From Methylomonas sp. (lineage in GTDB: Bacteria; Pseudomonadota; Gammaproteobacteria; Methylococcales; Methylomonadaceae), in assembly GCF_023228165.1 (NCBI RefSeq), contig NZ_JALOBS010000070.1:1-6863 (forward strand): 6,863 bases of DNA, in the 5' to 3' direction. Below, piece after piece: positions 1 through 6,642 of this stretch. Each line of letters starts with the position of its first letter. Positions within the stretch are counted from its first letter, which is position 1. Position numbers and translations under genes: made by a program. The notes beneath the pieces were generated by a model that saw nothing but the letters and a program-made list of their open reading frames with translations, was not told where the DNA came from and did no database searches.

Positions 1-301
1 ATTCCTTTTTTGAAGCTTTCAGCTTGAAGCGACTCATGAGCAGTTCAGGTGATTGAATAAAAGGCTATTATCGCTTATTTATCAATGGATTGTAGGTGAT
101 TTGTCGCGCAGGAGCACGGATTAAGGTAAAACTCTTTTTTTTCATATCATCTTTCCGTTTATAATTTTTAACAAACAATTTCAAATTTCTATCTATAGCT
201 ATTTCACTCAGAAAATTAATTTTATACATGTTTCGAAGGTCACGAACAACTATTGACTAATAGTAGTCTCTAAAATTAGAGTTTTAAAATTATCGATTGT
301 T
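1..301. other. Left-edge stretch without a recognisable gene
   Basis: AT-rich DNA with no frame I can defend. Two fragments at the left edge are too short to call: a + strand frame ending at about base 56, and a - strand ATG at 34-36 that would run off the edge. The last 50 bases contain two neighbouring dyads, described separately. I see no tRNA, terminator or mobile-element end here. Confidence 0.5.
250..281 (+). promoter_or_regulatory. Two adjacent small dyads before the broken secreted-protein gene
   Basis: CTATT-gact-AATAG (250-263) and CTCTAA-aa-TTAGAG (268-281) are two 14-base inverted repeats placed one after the other, ending 20 bases before the ATG at 302. A -35-like TTGACT lies at 253-258, but no good -10 follows at normal spacing. 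They could be operator half-sites or chance palindromes in AT-rich DNA. No ribosome binding site is visible before 302. Confidence 0.2.
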
Positions 302-703
302 ATGACAACTCGAAGCATTTTTATTATATTGACTGTCTCCGTCCTGATGCTAACTGCCAACAATGCTTCTGCATTAAAAAAATGCATGATCAAGGGCAAG
401 CCAACATATAAGAATGGCATTTGTACCGAAGGAACTGAAAACCAATAGTCAATGGACAAATTTCCTACGTTAGCTCTGAGGGACTCAGGAGCGATATGAT
501 TGCAAGAGAACAAAGGATTAATCGGGAACTAGCCATGGAAGCAGAACGGATTAAGGCAAAGGCAGCCACTAGAAATTATGACGGTGGATCATCCCGTGCT
601 CATTTCGATAATAACGGCCATTTACAATGGCCAACTTAATCGCTTAGAAAATCAAATACAAAACCAACAGATTCAACGCAATTTGCAACAACTTATTCAA
701 TAA
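302..703 (+). pseudogene. Small secreted protein gene broken by two compensating frameshifts
   Basis: The first 48 codons from ATG 302 to TAG 446-448 encode a clear Sec signal peptide (hydrophobic core about residues 6-18, cleavage site near NASA-L) followed by a short segment KKCMIKGKPTYKNGIC with two cysteines. The pattern recalls small periplasmic proteins of the DUF4124 kind, but I cannot assign the family firmly. Beyond the stop, the -1 frame continues from about 439 to TAA 637-639. It is sensible protein that includes a charged helical stretch (REQRINRELAMEAERIKAKA). The original frame resumes before 632 with a Gln/Asn-rich, coiled-coil-like tail (NRLENQIQNQQIQRNLQQ) and stops at 701-703. 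One lost A in the AAAA run at 437-440 and one extra base near 600-630 would explain this. Either the gene is decayed or the sequence has two indel errors. The intact first part alone would be a 48-residue secreted peptide. Confidence 0.6.
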
Positions 704-750
704 CTGCTTGGTCACGAGAATTTATGCAAAACCTGTACGAAATTTTATAC

Positions 751-1335
751 TTATTCTAGCCCCTCAATTCTTCTTACCCATTTGTTTAATTTTTCTAAAT
801 CAATGTTTCTTGAATTTAATTTCCAAGCAAGATAGCTTTTTCCTCCTGTAGACTGAGAAACCCTAGAAAAAAACCGTTCGCCATTTGAAACTGGATATAG
901 ATTTTCATGCGGGCCAGTATATATTGCACTCACAAACCACTGGCCGCAATTGATTTTAGATTGAACATATTTCAATGTTAACATAGGATGGTTATCTAAT
1001 ATATCGCAGATTTTCAATGGATTTTCCGTAAACAATTCGGCTGCAATTAGTGCATATCTTTTGCCAATTACACATAAAGCCGGAAGTTCGTCAATTACAA
1101 ATTTTGTACCTTGCGTTCTTTGAGCTTCCGAGGAATCGGTAGCATCTTCCAGATTCATATAGAATAACGACCATGTTCTTTTAACAACAGATGTATCACC
1201 AGACCAATTAGTCCATTCATTACGAGTTTGGTATAAATGGTAAACTTTAATAATAAATGCTCTAGCTACTTGCTCAGAGCTTAAATCAATACTGTTTGTT
1301 TTAAAAACCAGACCCTTTAATCCTTGCATGGACAT
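751..1335 (-). CDS. Hypothetical protein, 194 residues, family not recognised
   Basis: A complete frame from ATG 1333-1335 to the stop at 751-753. The protein is soluble-looking, with no signal peptide or membrane segment, and is rich in aromatic residues (several Trp, Tyr and Phe). I see no catalytic motif or metal-binding cluster; the two cysteines at about residues 88 and 110 and a third near 129 are scattered. The first ATG is immediately preceded by TAGGT, which is too close. The second ATG (1327-1329, residue 3) has AGGT six bases upstream and is the better start, giving 192 residues. It lies 208 bases downstream of the VIT/VWA gene on the same strand and converges on the broken secreted-protein gene with a 47-base gap. 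No terminator hairpin is evident in that gap. Function unknown. Confidence 0.7.
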   Translation of the reverse strand: MSMQGLKGLVFKTNSIDLSSEQVARAFIIKVYHLYQTRNEWTNWSGDTSVVKRTWSLFYMNLEDATDSSEAQRTQGTKFVIDELPALCVIGKRYALIAAELFTENPLKICDILDNHPMLTLKYVQSKINCGQWFVSAIYTGPHENLYPVSNGERFFSRVSQSTGGKSYLAWKLNSRNIDLEKLNKWVRRIEGLE

Positions 1336-1543
1336 ACCTATTATTTAGACTTTGTATTGGAAACGCAACCATCTTTACCATTTAATTTTTCGTAACTGTA
1401 ACCTTAAACGTCATTTCGGCTTTACAATAGTTAATTAGAATCGTGTTTAAGTTTTATCATGCTTATTGCACTTCCAATAGAAATAGAAGCTATGAAAGCT
1501 GAATCAAAGCTTAAAACCGCACTTAAATAATATTTTTACATTT
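1336..1543. other. Spacer between the 194-residue gene and the VIT/VWA gene
   Basis: AT-rich, 208 bases. I find no strong rho-independent terminator after the VIT/VWA stop codon, so readthrough into the 194-residue gene is possible. A weak -35/-10-like pair reading leftwards lies around 1340-1370 before that gene. A 23-codon + strand frame at 1459-1530 is noted among rejected items. Confidence 0.35.
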
Positions 1544-4492
1544 CTATTCGACTTCTAAATTATCGATATAATCTTGTGCGGCCGTATAACCTTGTTCGAC
1601 AGCATTTTTAAACCAAAATCTAGCTTGTTTAAGATCCTTTTCTACGTGGCGACCATTTGCGTACATATCCCCCAAATTGACCTGAGCTTCGGCACAACCA
1701 TTTTCAGCGGCTTGAATACATAAAGTTACTGCTTTTGAGTAATCTTGCACAACCCCAAGGCCTTGAGCATATAAAAAACCTAGTCTAAACTGCGCTATCG
1801 CGTGGCCGTTATCGGAGGCTTTGTTTAGCCAGAAGAAAGCCTTGCTATAATCTTTTTCACCCCCAATTCCATATCTATACATTAAACCTAAAATAAATTG
1901 TGCATTAACATGATCATTTTCTGCATCTAATAGGCACGCAGATAATCTATCAGTTGAGTCATAAATTTTATTGCAATAATCAATAAATCTAGCATCTATA
2001 AGTCTTGGCCAATCATTGATATATAATAGCCATTGCTCACCAACCGAAGAGCAATAAGATATATATACGGTATTTAAATACAATAGACTCTTGAGTTTGT
2101 ATAATCCATTTTCAGTTATATTGACACAGTAATTAATTTGCAGCTGCTCCAGTCCGCTTAAATTTGTAATAAATTGAAACAATTTATCGGTCAATTTTGG
2201 GCCATTATTTATTGAAATCAATTTCAATGCTTTCAATTTTACCAAAGGGGCTAATCCGTCATCCGTAACATCTTGGCATTCAGTTAAAATCAACTTTTTT
2301 AATTTTAATAAGTGAGCAATATTGGCTATACTATCATCAGTTGGATGCTGTATTTCTATTTTAACAACTGGAGTCAATTCATTAAAATATGACAAGACAT
2401 GACTTAAATCTGAAATAATTATAATTTTAATTTGACTGGTACGTTTAATTGCCATGTTTTTGGTAACAAAAACTCGTTTATCATTAACGAATAATTCCAA
2501 TTCATCGTCCCGTACATTATCAGGAAATGGCAGCCTAATCCATTCATTATCTATATCAATAGTCTCTTCATTTCGTAAAACTAACCCAAGACTTTCATTT
2601 TTTGAACATTCAGTATATTCAGCATATTCGCTGGGCTCTATTTCAAAAGGTTCGAATTCGGCACTTTCACTCATATCGACATCATACATCTCATCACTAT
2701 CCTTACTCATGGGGCAAAATGCTGCGTAATCGTCGAGTAAACTAGATGTTCCGGTACCACCCCAGCCAGCTGCTAACATTTGAGGCACCTTTCGTAGTTC
2801 AGGCATGCCATCTGTTTTAAGTTCTTCAGGTCGAACTTGAACCATTAAATAAGCAGTCTCCGTACATAACAGTTGATACTTAACTGCTAAGGCTATTTTG
2901 TCCTCACCGTTCAGAGTTGATAATTGTTGGTGAGCTGCAATACGGGATAAAGGATTCATCCTCTCATCCGATCCAACTGATCTAATCCCTACCTCTTGCT
3001 CCATGTAGTTATTCTGATCTTCAAAGATCGCCGATAATTTCACAATGCCTTCCGGTTTTTGTTGAAAGCTAGCAAAAACATGTACGGTATCGCCTGCAAA
3101 GAAATATCGCGGCGTCGTTTCCCATATCGTGTTAGTTGGCCAATCAACAATGATTGATTTTGCTGGTTCGGCATAAATGCGCTTAAAGTGACGCTCTATT
3201 TTCTCGGCCATACCTTCGTTTGGGTTGACTAACTCGCAAGCCGCTTGGGTTCCATCGGCTATTTCGCGGACAAAACGTTCAGAGACCGCGCTCCCAACAC
3301 CCACAGTAAAAATGCGATGATGAGATGCGTTGGCTAGTTCGACGATTTCTTGAGTTTTCGAATGATCTTCTTCGTTATCCCAAACTTCGCCATCCGTGAT
3401 CAATAACATATCGACTGGCTCATCATTGCTGGTCAGATTAATGGTTTGAGCCAACGCGGAGAATATTTCAGTTCCACCTAGGTCTGCCTCAATTCTGGCC
3501 ACGATAGTGCGGCCAATTGCGATATTGGCGGGTGTGGCTTGAAGAAGTGTTTGTGTTTCAACGACTACTTCGCTGCCAAAGCGAACAAGTAAAAATCGAT
3601 CATTTTCATGCAATGAATCCAAGATATTGAGGAGAGCCGCGCGTGCTTGCCCAATAGAATCACCCGACATAGAACCAGAACAGTCGATTAACAATTTGAT
3701 CAACTTTGGTTTATCAGCTTTGCTCTTATCTTTAATCGCAGATGGATAGAAAGAGGCTAATGCCACATAGCCGTCTATGTCGAGATCGGAAATCGCACAA
3801 ACCTTATTACCTGCAAATCGTAAATTTAAGATTAAATCCCTATCTAAAAATGAGCGTCCTTCCATTAAATGGACGTTAGTTGCATCCTCGCGATGTTGTA
3901 ATTCGATTACATGTGATGGGCTTTCGATTAATGCGTTCCGCAACAAACCTTTAATCTCGACTTTTAAAGCAAATAAATGCTGAACGGTTAAGTCAATTTC
4001 TGGCAACTGGTGGGGCGCTAAGCCTGAATGTCCGTATCTCGGCGCCAATACGGTTGGTACGTGCCAACGCAGAACATCTTGAGTCCAACGATGAAGTTGA
4101 GTGTATTGAAATCTAATAACAGCAGTTTCGTTATGAGCCAGATTACCGACATTTACTGAATAAAAACCAGGCTCCAATTGTTGAAGCATAATGGCGGAAT
4201 CACCCTCACTAATGGCTTCTTCATAACGTTCTTCTGCCTCTTTTCTTTCTTGAACAACACCAATCAATACCTTTTCGTCGAGCGTAACAGAGAAATTCAA
4301 TAAAACCGCATCTAAAGGCAGAGGGAAAGTATAAACAGCTTCAACTGATTGGCTTTCATCATTTTGAAATGTTTGCGTAACACATACTTCGGATAGTAAA
4401 TCCTGCAATGTCGCTTCAATATGGGTGCCTTTTAGCGGCATAACTTGGTCATTTGAGGATATAAGACCGTATCTATCGTTACTACCGTTCAT
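1544..4492 (-). CDS. VIT-VWA protein with C-terminal LRR and Sel1 repeats
   Basis: A 982-residue multi-domain protein without signal peptide or membrane segment, so probably cytoplasmic. Residues about 10-135 form a VIT (vault/inter-alpha-trypsin) domain. Residues about 264-440 form a von Willebrand A domain with a complete MIDAS: DCSGS at 270-274, T341 in GGTEIF, and D367 in LLITDGE. This predicts divalent-metal-dependent ligand binding. Residues 511-580 carry the helical segment usual after VIT-VWA (SRIAAHQQL, ALAVKYQLL, MPELRKVPQMLAAGWGG). An acidic linker follows (about 597-650). Five to six leucine-rich repeats of the cysteine-containing type span about 706-850 (for example LKKLILTECQDVTDDGL). 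Three Sel1 repeats with exact 36-residue spacing begin at A864, A900 and A936, with a partial fourth at A972. The start has GGAG six bases upstream and overlaps the MerR gene by 11 bases, indicating translational coupling. The role is inferred as a binding scaffold; the partner is unknown. Confidence 0.93.
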   Translation of the reverse strand: MNGSNDRYGLISSNDQVMPLKGTHIEATLQDLLSEVCVTQTFQNDESQSVEAVYTFPLPLDAVLLNFSVTLDEKVLIGVVQERKEAEERYEEAISEGDSAIMLQQLEPGFYSVNVGNLAHNETAVIRFQYTQLHRWTQDVLRWHVPTVLAPRYGHSGLAPHQLPEIDLTVQHLFALKVEIKGLLRNALIESPSHVIELQHREDATNVHLMEGRSFLDRDLILNLRFAGNKVCAISDLDIDGYVALASFYPSAIKDKSKADKPKLIKLLIDCSGSMSGDSIGQARAALLNILDSLHENDRFLLVRFGSEVVVETQTLLQATPANIAIGRTIVARIEADLGGTEIFSALAQTINLTSNDEPVDMLLITDGEVWDNEEDHSKTQEIVELANASHHRIFTVGVGSAVSERFVREIADGTQAACELVNPNEGMAEKIERHFKRIYAEPAKSIIVDWPTNTIWETTPRYFFAGDTVHVFASFQQKPEGIVKLSAIFEDQNNYMEQEVGIRSVGSDERMNPLSRIAAHQQLSTLNGEDKIALAVKYQLLCTETAYLMVQVRPEELKTDGMPELRKVPQMLAAGWGGTGTSSLLDDYAAFCPMSKDSDEMYDVDMSESAEFEPFEIEPSEYAEYTECSKNESLGLVLRNEETIDIDNEWIRLPFPDNVRDDELELFVNDKRVFVTKNMAIKRTSQIKIIIISDLSHVLSYFNELTPVVKIEIQHPTDDSIANIAHLLKLKKLILTECQDVTDDGLAPLVKLKALKLISINNGPKLTDKLFQFITNLSGLEQLQINYCVNITENGLYKLKSLLYLNTVYISYCSSVGEQWLLYINDWPRLIDARFIDYCNKIYDSTDRLSACLLDAENDHVNAQFILGLMYRYGIGGEKDYSKAFFWLNKASDNGHAIAQFRLGFLYAQGLGVVQDYSKAVTLCIQAAENGCAEAQVNLGDMYANGRHVEKDLKQARFWFKNAVEQGYTAAQDYIDNLEVE

Positions 4493-4922
4493 CCTTTTCT
4501 CCGTCTAGATTTTTGATTTGCGCGTAAAGCGACATTACACTTTTAAAAAGTTGCCTAACTTGTTCCGAGCTTAGACCGGCTTGGGAAGGCTCTATTTGTA
4601 GTTCAATCCCGTGAGCAATAGTTAAATGACTCCAAACTTCAATTTGCCCGGCTTTCTTTTTCGGCAATAAATCCGCTGGTTCTTCCTGCTGTCTTAATAA
4701 TTCACCAATACGTTCTAAAGACAGACCTGATTTTTGCCATTTGTTAATAAACAGCAATTGCTCTAAGTGCTCCTGCGTATAGTAAGCTGCTCTTTTTTGC
4801 CCAATAGGGCGATCCATTACTCCGGATTGAATATAAAAACGTACAGTTCTCTTGGGCGTTTCCGTCAAAGAGCAAATCTCATCAAGAGTAAATGTTTGGT
4901 CTATCGCTTCTGTGTCGGTCAT
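4482..4922 (-). CDS. MerR-family transcriptional regulator
   Basis: A 146-residue DNA-binding protein, typical MerR length. The N-terminal winged helix-turn-helix spans about residues 11-80: TLDEICSLTETPKRTVRFY as helix-turn-helix with the family RFY motif at 28-30, wing at about RAAYYT (44-49), and second helix pair EHLEQLLFI... SGLSLERIGELL. The C-terminal part (about 94-136, WSHLTIAHGIELQI then GLSSEQVRQLF) is short and contains no cysteine. C17 is the only cysteine, so thiol-based metal sensing as in MerR or ZntR is unlikely. A stop codon two codons upstream fixes ATG 4920-4922 as the first possible ATG. No Shine-Dalgarno precedes it, but a short upstream frame ends in an ATGA overlap with it. 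It overlaps the VIT/VWA gene, which it probably controls; the ligand is unknown. Confidence 0.92.
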   Translation of the reverse strand: MTDTEAIDQTFTLDEICSLTETPKRTVRFYIQSGVMDRPIGQKRAAYYTQEHLEQLLFINKWQKSGLSLERIGELLRQQEEPADLLPKKKAGQIEVWSHLTIAHGIELQIEPSQAGLSSEQVRQLFKSVMSLYAQIKNLDGEKDER

Positions 4923-5002
4923 GACGTTTTACTAACAAGAAAAATGTCGTGATCAACCGTATCGAAACGAGTCGATTCAAATTCCTGTATAACTTTATGC
5001 AT
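4919..5002 (-). CDS. Possible 27-codon linking ORF before the MerR gene
   Basis: ATG 5000-5002 overlaps the end of the zinc-finger gene by 8 bases, and its TGA (4919-4921) overlaps the MerR ATG in an ATGA junction. Upstream lies GAAGAAGG, with GAAG six bases from the ATG, a usable ribosome binding site. The peptide (MHKVIQEFESTRFDTVDHDI plus seven residues) matches no family I know. It may be a translated leader that couples the zinc-finger gene to merR, which lacks its own Shine-Dalgarno, or it may be a chance frame in a 72-base spacer. Confidence 0.3.
   Translation of the reverse strand: MHKVIQEFESTRFDTVDHDIFLVSKTS
4959..4978. promoter_or_regulatory. 20-base imperfect dyad upstream of the MerR gene
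   Basis: GTATCGA (4959-4965) and TCGATTC (4972-4978) form a 7-6-7 inverted repeat with one mismatch, 36 bases upstream of the MerR ATG. MerR proteins commonly bind dyads of about this size in the spacer of their own promoter. A TTGAAT on the - strand overlaps the upstream arm, but no convincing -10 lies 19-20 bases downstream. A palindrome this short could also arise by chance. Confidence 0.22.
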
Positions 5003-5732
5003 AGCCTTCTTCAGAATAATCATCAAAATCTGGATTTGAACCAATTCTGCCACTATCTTCTCTGAAGAATGCCCCTGGATTATTTCCAAAATAATTTGCA
5101 TTCGATATGCGTAAGTTATCAGTAACGCCTATAACTCTTGCATCTGGATAATAAGAGGCTTTAACTTCTGACGAAACCCATCCAGAACCATCACATTTGC
5201 GACACCCACCCCGCACACCACCATCTCCACAGCACACTGGGCAAATTTCCTGTCTTGCTTGCGTAGGTTCAATCCGAATAGGTGCATTGGGTATAAGGCA
5301 TTTTGAACGCTTCGGTTGAATCTTATGTTTTAGGTTTAACAAACTGATATTGGTTTCGCCAGATATTACTGAGTGCCCTGATTGCTTTACTTTATTGTTA
5401 GGATCATCGCTCCGCAAATTTGGAGTGGATACTTTGTTTCTTTTATTTTTTGGATTTAAAAAAAGAGAACTTAATATTTTTCTTTTTTTAGCTTTTTTAT
5501 TATTTTTATTAATCAAAGAGTGTTGTTGATAGTGAACACGGCGCTTATGTTTCTCTAATCTTTTCTCCTTAACAGCTACACCGCAAATCTCGCAGATCGA
5601 TAATTTGGAATTTGGATTCTGTAAAAGGATGGATTTAATTACTTCATTTTTCGTAGAGTCTTTGGGCAAAACATGGCAATCACCAAAAAGCGCTTTTCTT
5701 ATTTCAAGAAGCTGTTCACGATGAGTTTTCAT
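4995..5732 (-). CDS. C2H2-finger and DnaJ-like zinc-ribbon protein, function unknown
   Basis: The frame runs back to a GTG at 5781-5783 (262 residues), but that start has no ribosome binding site. ATG 5730-5732 has GGGA nine bases upstream and gives 245 residues, so I prefer it. In the long numbering, residues 64-84 are a C2H2-type finger, C64-x2-C67-x11-H79-x4-H84. Residues about 91-118 are a strongly basic Lys/Asn-rich linker encoded by very AT-rich DNA. Residues 181-201 are CPVC...CRKCDGSG, a pair of CxxC motifs of the DnaJ zinc-ribbon type. The C-terminus is acidic. No J domain, enzyme motif or signal peptide is present. Two zinc-binding modules and a basic linker suggest nucleic-acid or protein binding; this is inference. 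It lies 72 bases upstream of merR on the same strand and may be cotranscribed with it. Confidence 0.75.
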   Translation of the reverse strand: MKTHREQLLEIRKALFGDCHVLPKDSTKNEVIKSILLQNPNSKLSICEICGVAVKEKRLEKHKRRVHYQQHSLINKNNKKAKKRKILSSLFLNPKNKRNKVSTPNLRSDDPNNKVKQSGHSVISGETNISLLNLKHKIQPKRSKCLIPNAPIRIEPTQARQEICPVCCGDGGVRGGCRKCDGSGWVSSEVKASYYPDARVIGVTDNLRISNANYFGNNPGAFFREDSGRIGSNPDFDDYSEEGYA

Positions 5733-5783
5733 AAGCTTTAGTCCCGATTGTTTATCATTAGTTAACAAACATCCGTAAGCCAC

Positions 5784-6028
5784 GGTTTATTTTGCCGGAT
5801 AGCTCACTAATCAATTCTGACTGAGTGCAAACCGCACTTCTGATTAAGAAAACATCAGCCATGGATTAATAATAACACAACTAATGACAATAACAACTGT
5901 CAATATGATGGGGCCAATACGCGCGTTTTGGTCTAACGAAGAAATGCTTAAATATTTGCTAATAGATAGACGACTGCTTCTGTCGATAGTTCTGACATTC
6001 ATTCGCTATAAGCAATTGTCAAAGACAG
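5784..6028. other. Upstream region of the zinc-finger gene
   Basis: It contains the candidate leftward promoter and leader of the zinc-finger gene. A 51-codon + strand frame (5884-6039) without ribosome binding site runs into the repeat that begins at 6029. It resembles nothing I know and may be a truncated remnant. Nothing else is supported. Confidence 0.35.
5872..5904 (-). promoter_or_regulatory. Candidate promoter with dyad for the zinc-finger gene
   Basis: Read leftwards, TTGACA (5898-5903) is a perfect -35, with TGTTAT (5872-5877) 20 bases downstream. The 20-base spacing is long for sigma70 but typical of MerR-controlled promoters. A 7-8-7 dyad with one mismatch (AATGACA 5883-5889, TGTCAAT 5898-5904) overlaps the -35. 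The transcript would have a leader of about 130 bases that includes a small hairpin AGTGC-aaacc-GCACT at 5824-5838. Motif-level evidence only. Confidence 0.25.
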
Positions 6029-6245
6029 CTTGTGGCTGAGTCGAGCCAAAGAGGACACAAGGTTGCTCGCCGAAAAGCTGCCATTCGCCGAACTTAGGGA
6101 TGGAAAATTTCGCCTGCATCCCCGGTGGCCGCTTTATGGCCGGGTCGAGCCGACGACAATGCAAGATTGCTCGCCAAAAAGCGGTCGTTCGCTGGCGTGA
6201 GCGACGAGAAATTGCGCGGGCATCGTCACCGACCGGTTATGGCCG
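6029..6245. repeat. Diverged tandem duplication, period 104 bases
   Basis: Two adjacent copies, 6029-6131 and 6132-6245. Shared words stay exactly 104 bases apart: GTCGAGCC (6040/6144), TTGCTCGCC (6063/6167), AAAAGC (6073/6177), TTCGC (6084/6188) and GCATC (6116/6220). Both end in GGCCG, where the second copy has about 10 extra bases. The DNA is clearly GC-richer than the genes to the left and is not open in any frame that looks like protein. A remnant of a further copy may lie just left of 6029. Likely a noncoding intergenic repeat family. Confidence 0.7.
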
Positions 6246-6270
6246 CTATGGATAGCTATCCATAGCGGCC
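6241..6270. repeat. Perfect 30-base palindrome
   Basis: GGCCGCTATGGATAG is followed directly by its exact reverse complement, with no loop. It begins in the last five bases of the tandem repeat and overlaps the left 33-base inverted repeat by five bases. It could form a cruciform or serve as a dimeric protein-binding or resolution site. There is no T-run after it, so it is not a standard terminator. Confidence 0.9.
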
Positions 6271-6298
6271 ACTATGCATAGTGCGCAACTATGAATAG
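6266..6298 (+). repeat. Left copy of a 33-base inverted repeat
   Basis: It begins CGGCCACTATGCATAGTGCG and ends CAACTATGAATAG. It is exactly the reverse complement of 6643-6675. It contains a perfect 12-base palindrome (ACTATGCATAGT, 6271-6282) and two decamers of the form CTATNNATAG. Confidence 0.9.
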
Positions 6299-6356
6299 CC
6301 GTAAATTACCATCGGTGGCAAAGCCTGGTTTCACTGGCATTTCAAACAATCCTCAG

Positions 6357-6392
6357 CTCAGAAGCTTTACATAGTTTTACCGAAGCTCTGAG
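6357..6392. repeat. Hairpin inside the inverted-repeat element
   Basis: The stem is CTCAGA, one bulged A, then GCTT, pairing with AAGC then TCTGAG; the loop is tacatagttttaccg. No T-run follows on the + strand, so it does not look like a simple terminator there. It may be part of the secondary structure of the element. Confidence 0.45.
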
Positions 6393-6642
6393 GTGAAAAT
6401 TTATTCACTTCAGAAAATTCGACGACCTCTGCCAACCATCAAATATTCAGATAGCTGCTTGAGTGCCGTTTGGCGCCCTTCGTTGATGATTTCATACTTG
6501 AATCGCTTGAATGTCGCCATGCATTTCATGGTGTATAGGCATCATCCAGCAAGCAGTGAAATTATGCAGTTCCTTCAAGCATTAAAACTATGTATAGAGC
6601 CCTTCTGGTAATCCCTTGTAATTCTTTGGGTGAAAATCGATT

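Noticed and set aside
1..56. Possible end of a + strand gene (…LKRLMSSSGD) or start of a - strand gene (MSRFKLKASKKE)
   Set aside because: Both are cut by the window edge and too short to judge; neither has a ribosome binding site or motif in view.
250..513. 87-residue - strand frame
   Set aside because: It lies antisense to the secreted-protein remnant with its clear signal peptide, and has no recognisable features.
1459..1530. 23-codon + strand frame (MLIALPIEIEAMKAESKLKT and three more residues)
   Set aside because: Reads like protein but has no ribosome binding site or family signal; too short to support.
2454..2729. 91-residue + strand frame
   Set aside because: Antisense to the acidic linker of the VIT-VWA gene; its Ser-rich composition is a by-product of the Asp/Glu codons on the other strand.
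3777..3983. 68-residue + strand frame
   Set aside because: Antisense to the well-supported VIT-VWA coding sequence.
4767..4952. 61-residue + strand frame
   Set aside because: Antisense to the MerR helix-turn-helix region; no independent support.
4919..5101. 60-residue - strand frame, the longer version of the 27-codon linking ORF
   Set aside because: Its first half overlaps the zinc-finger gene in another frame; only the last 27 codons have a plausible start and are kept at low confidence.
5884..6039. 51-codon + strand frame with a hydrophobic stretch (YLLIDRRLLLSIVLTFI)
   Set aside because: No ribosome binding site, no recognisable family, and its end lies inside the tandem repeat; at most a truncated remnant.
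6241..6270. 30-base palindrome as a transcription terminator
   Set aside because: No T-run on either side and no confirmed gene ending nearby; a repeat or binding-site role is more likely.
6410..6529. 39-residue - strand frame (MKCMATFKRFKYEIINEGRQ...) inside the inverted-repeat element
   Set aside because: The start faintly recalls small four-helix-bundle proteins (MATFKRF-type start), but the similarity does not continue and the frame is short.
6393..6611. 72-residue + strand frame inside the inverted-repeat element
   Set aside because: Starts beside the hairpin, has no ribosome binding site or motif, and sits entirely inside repetitive DNA.
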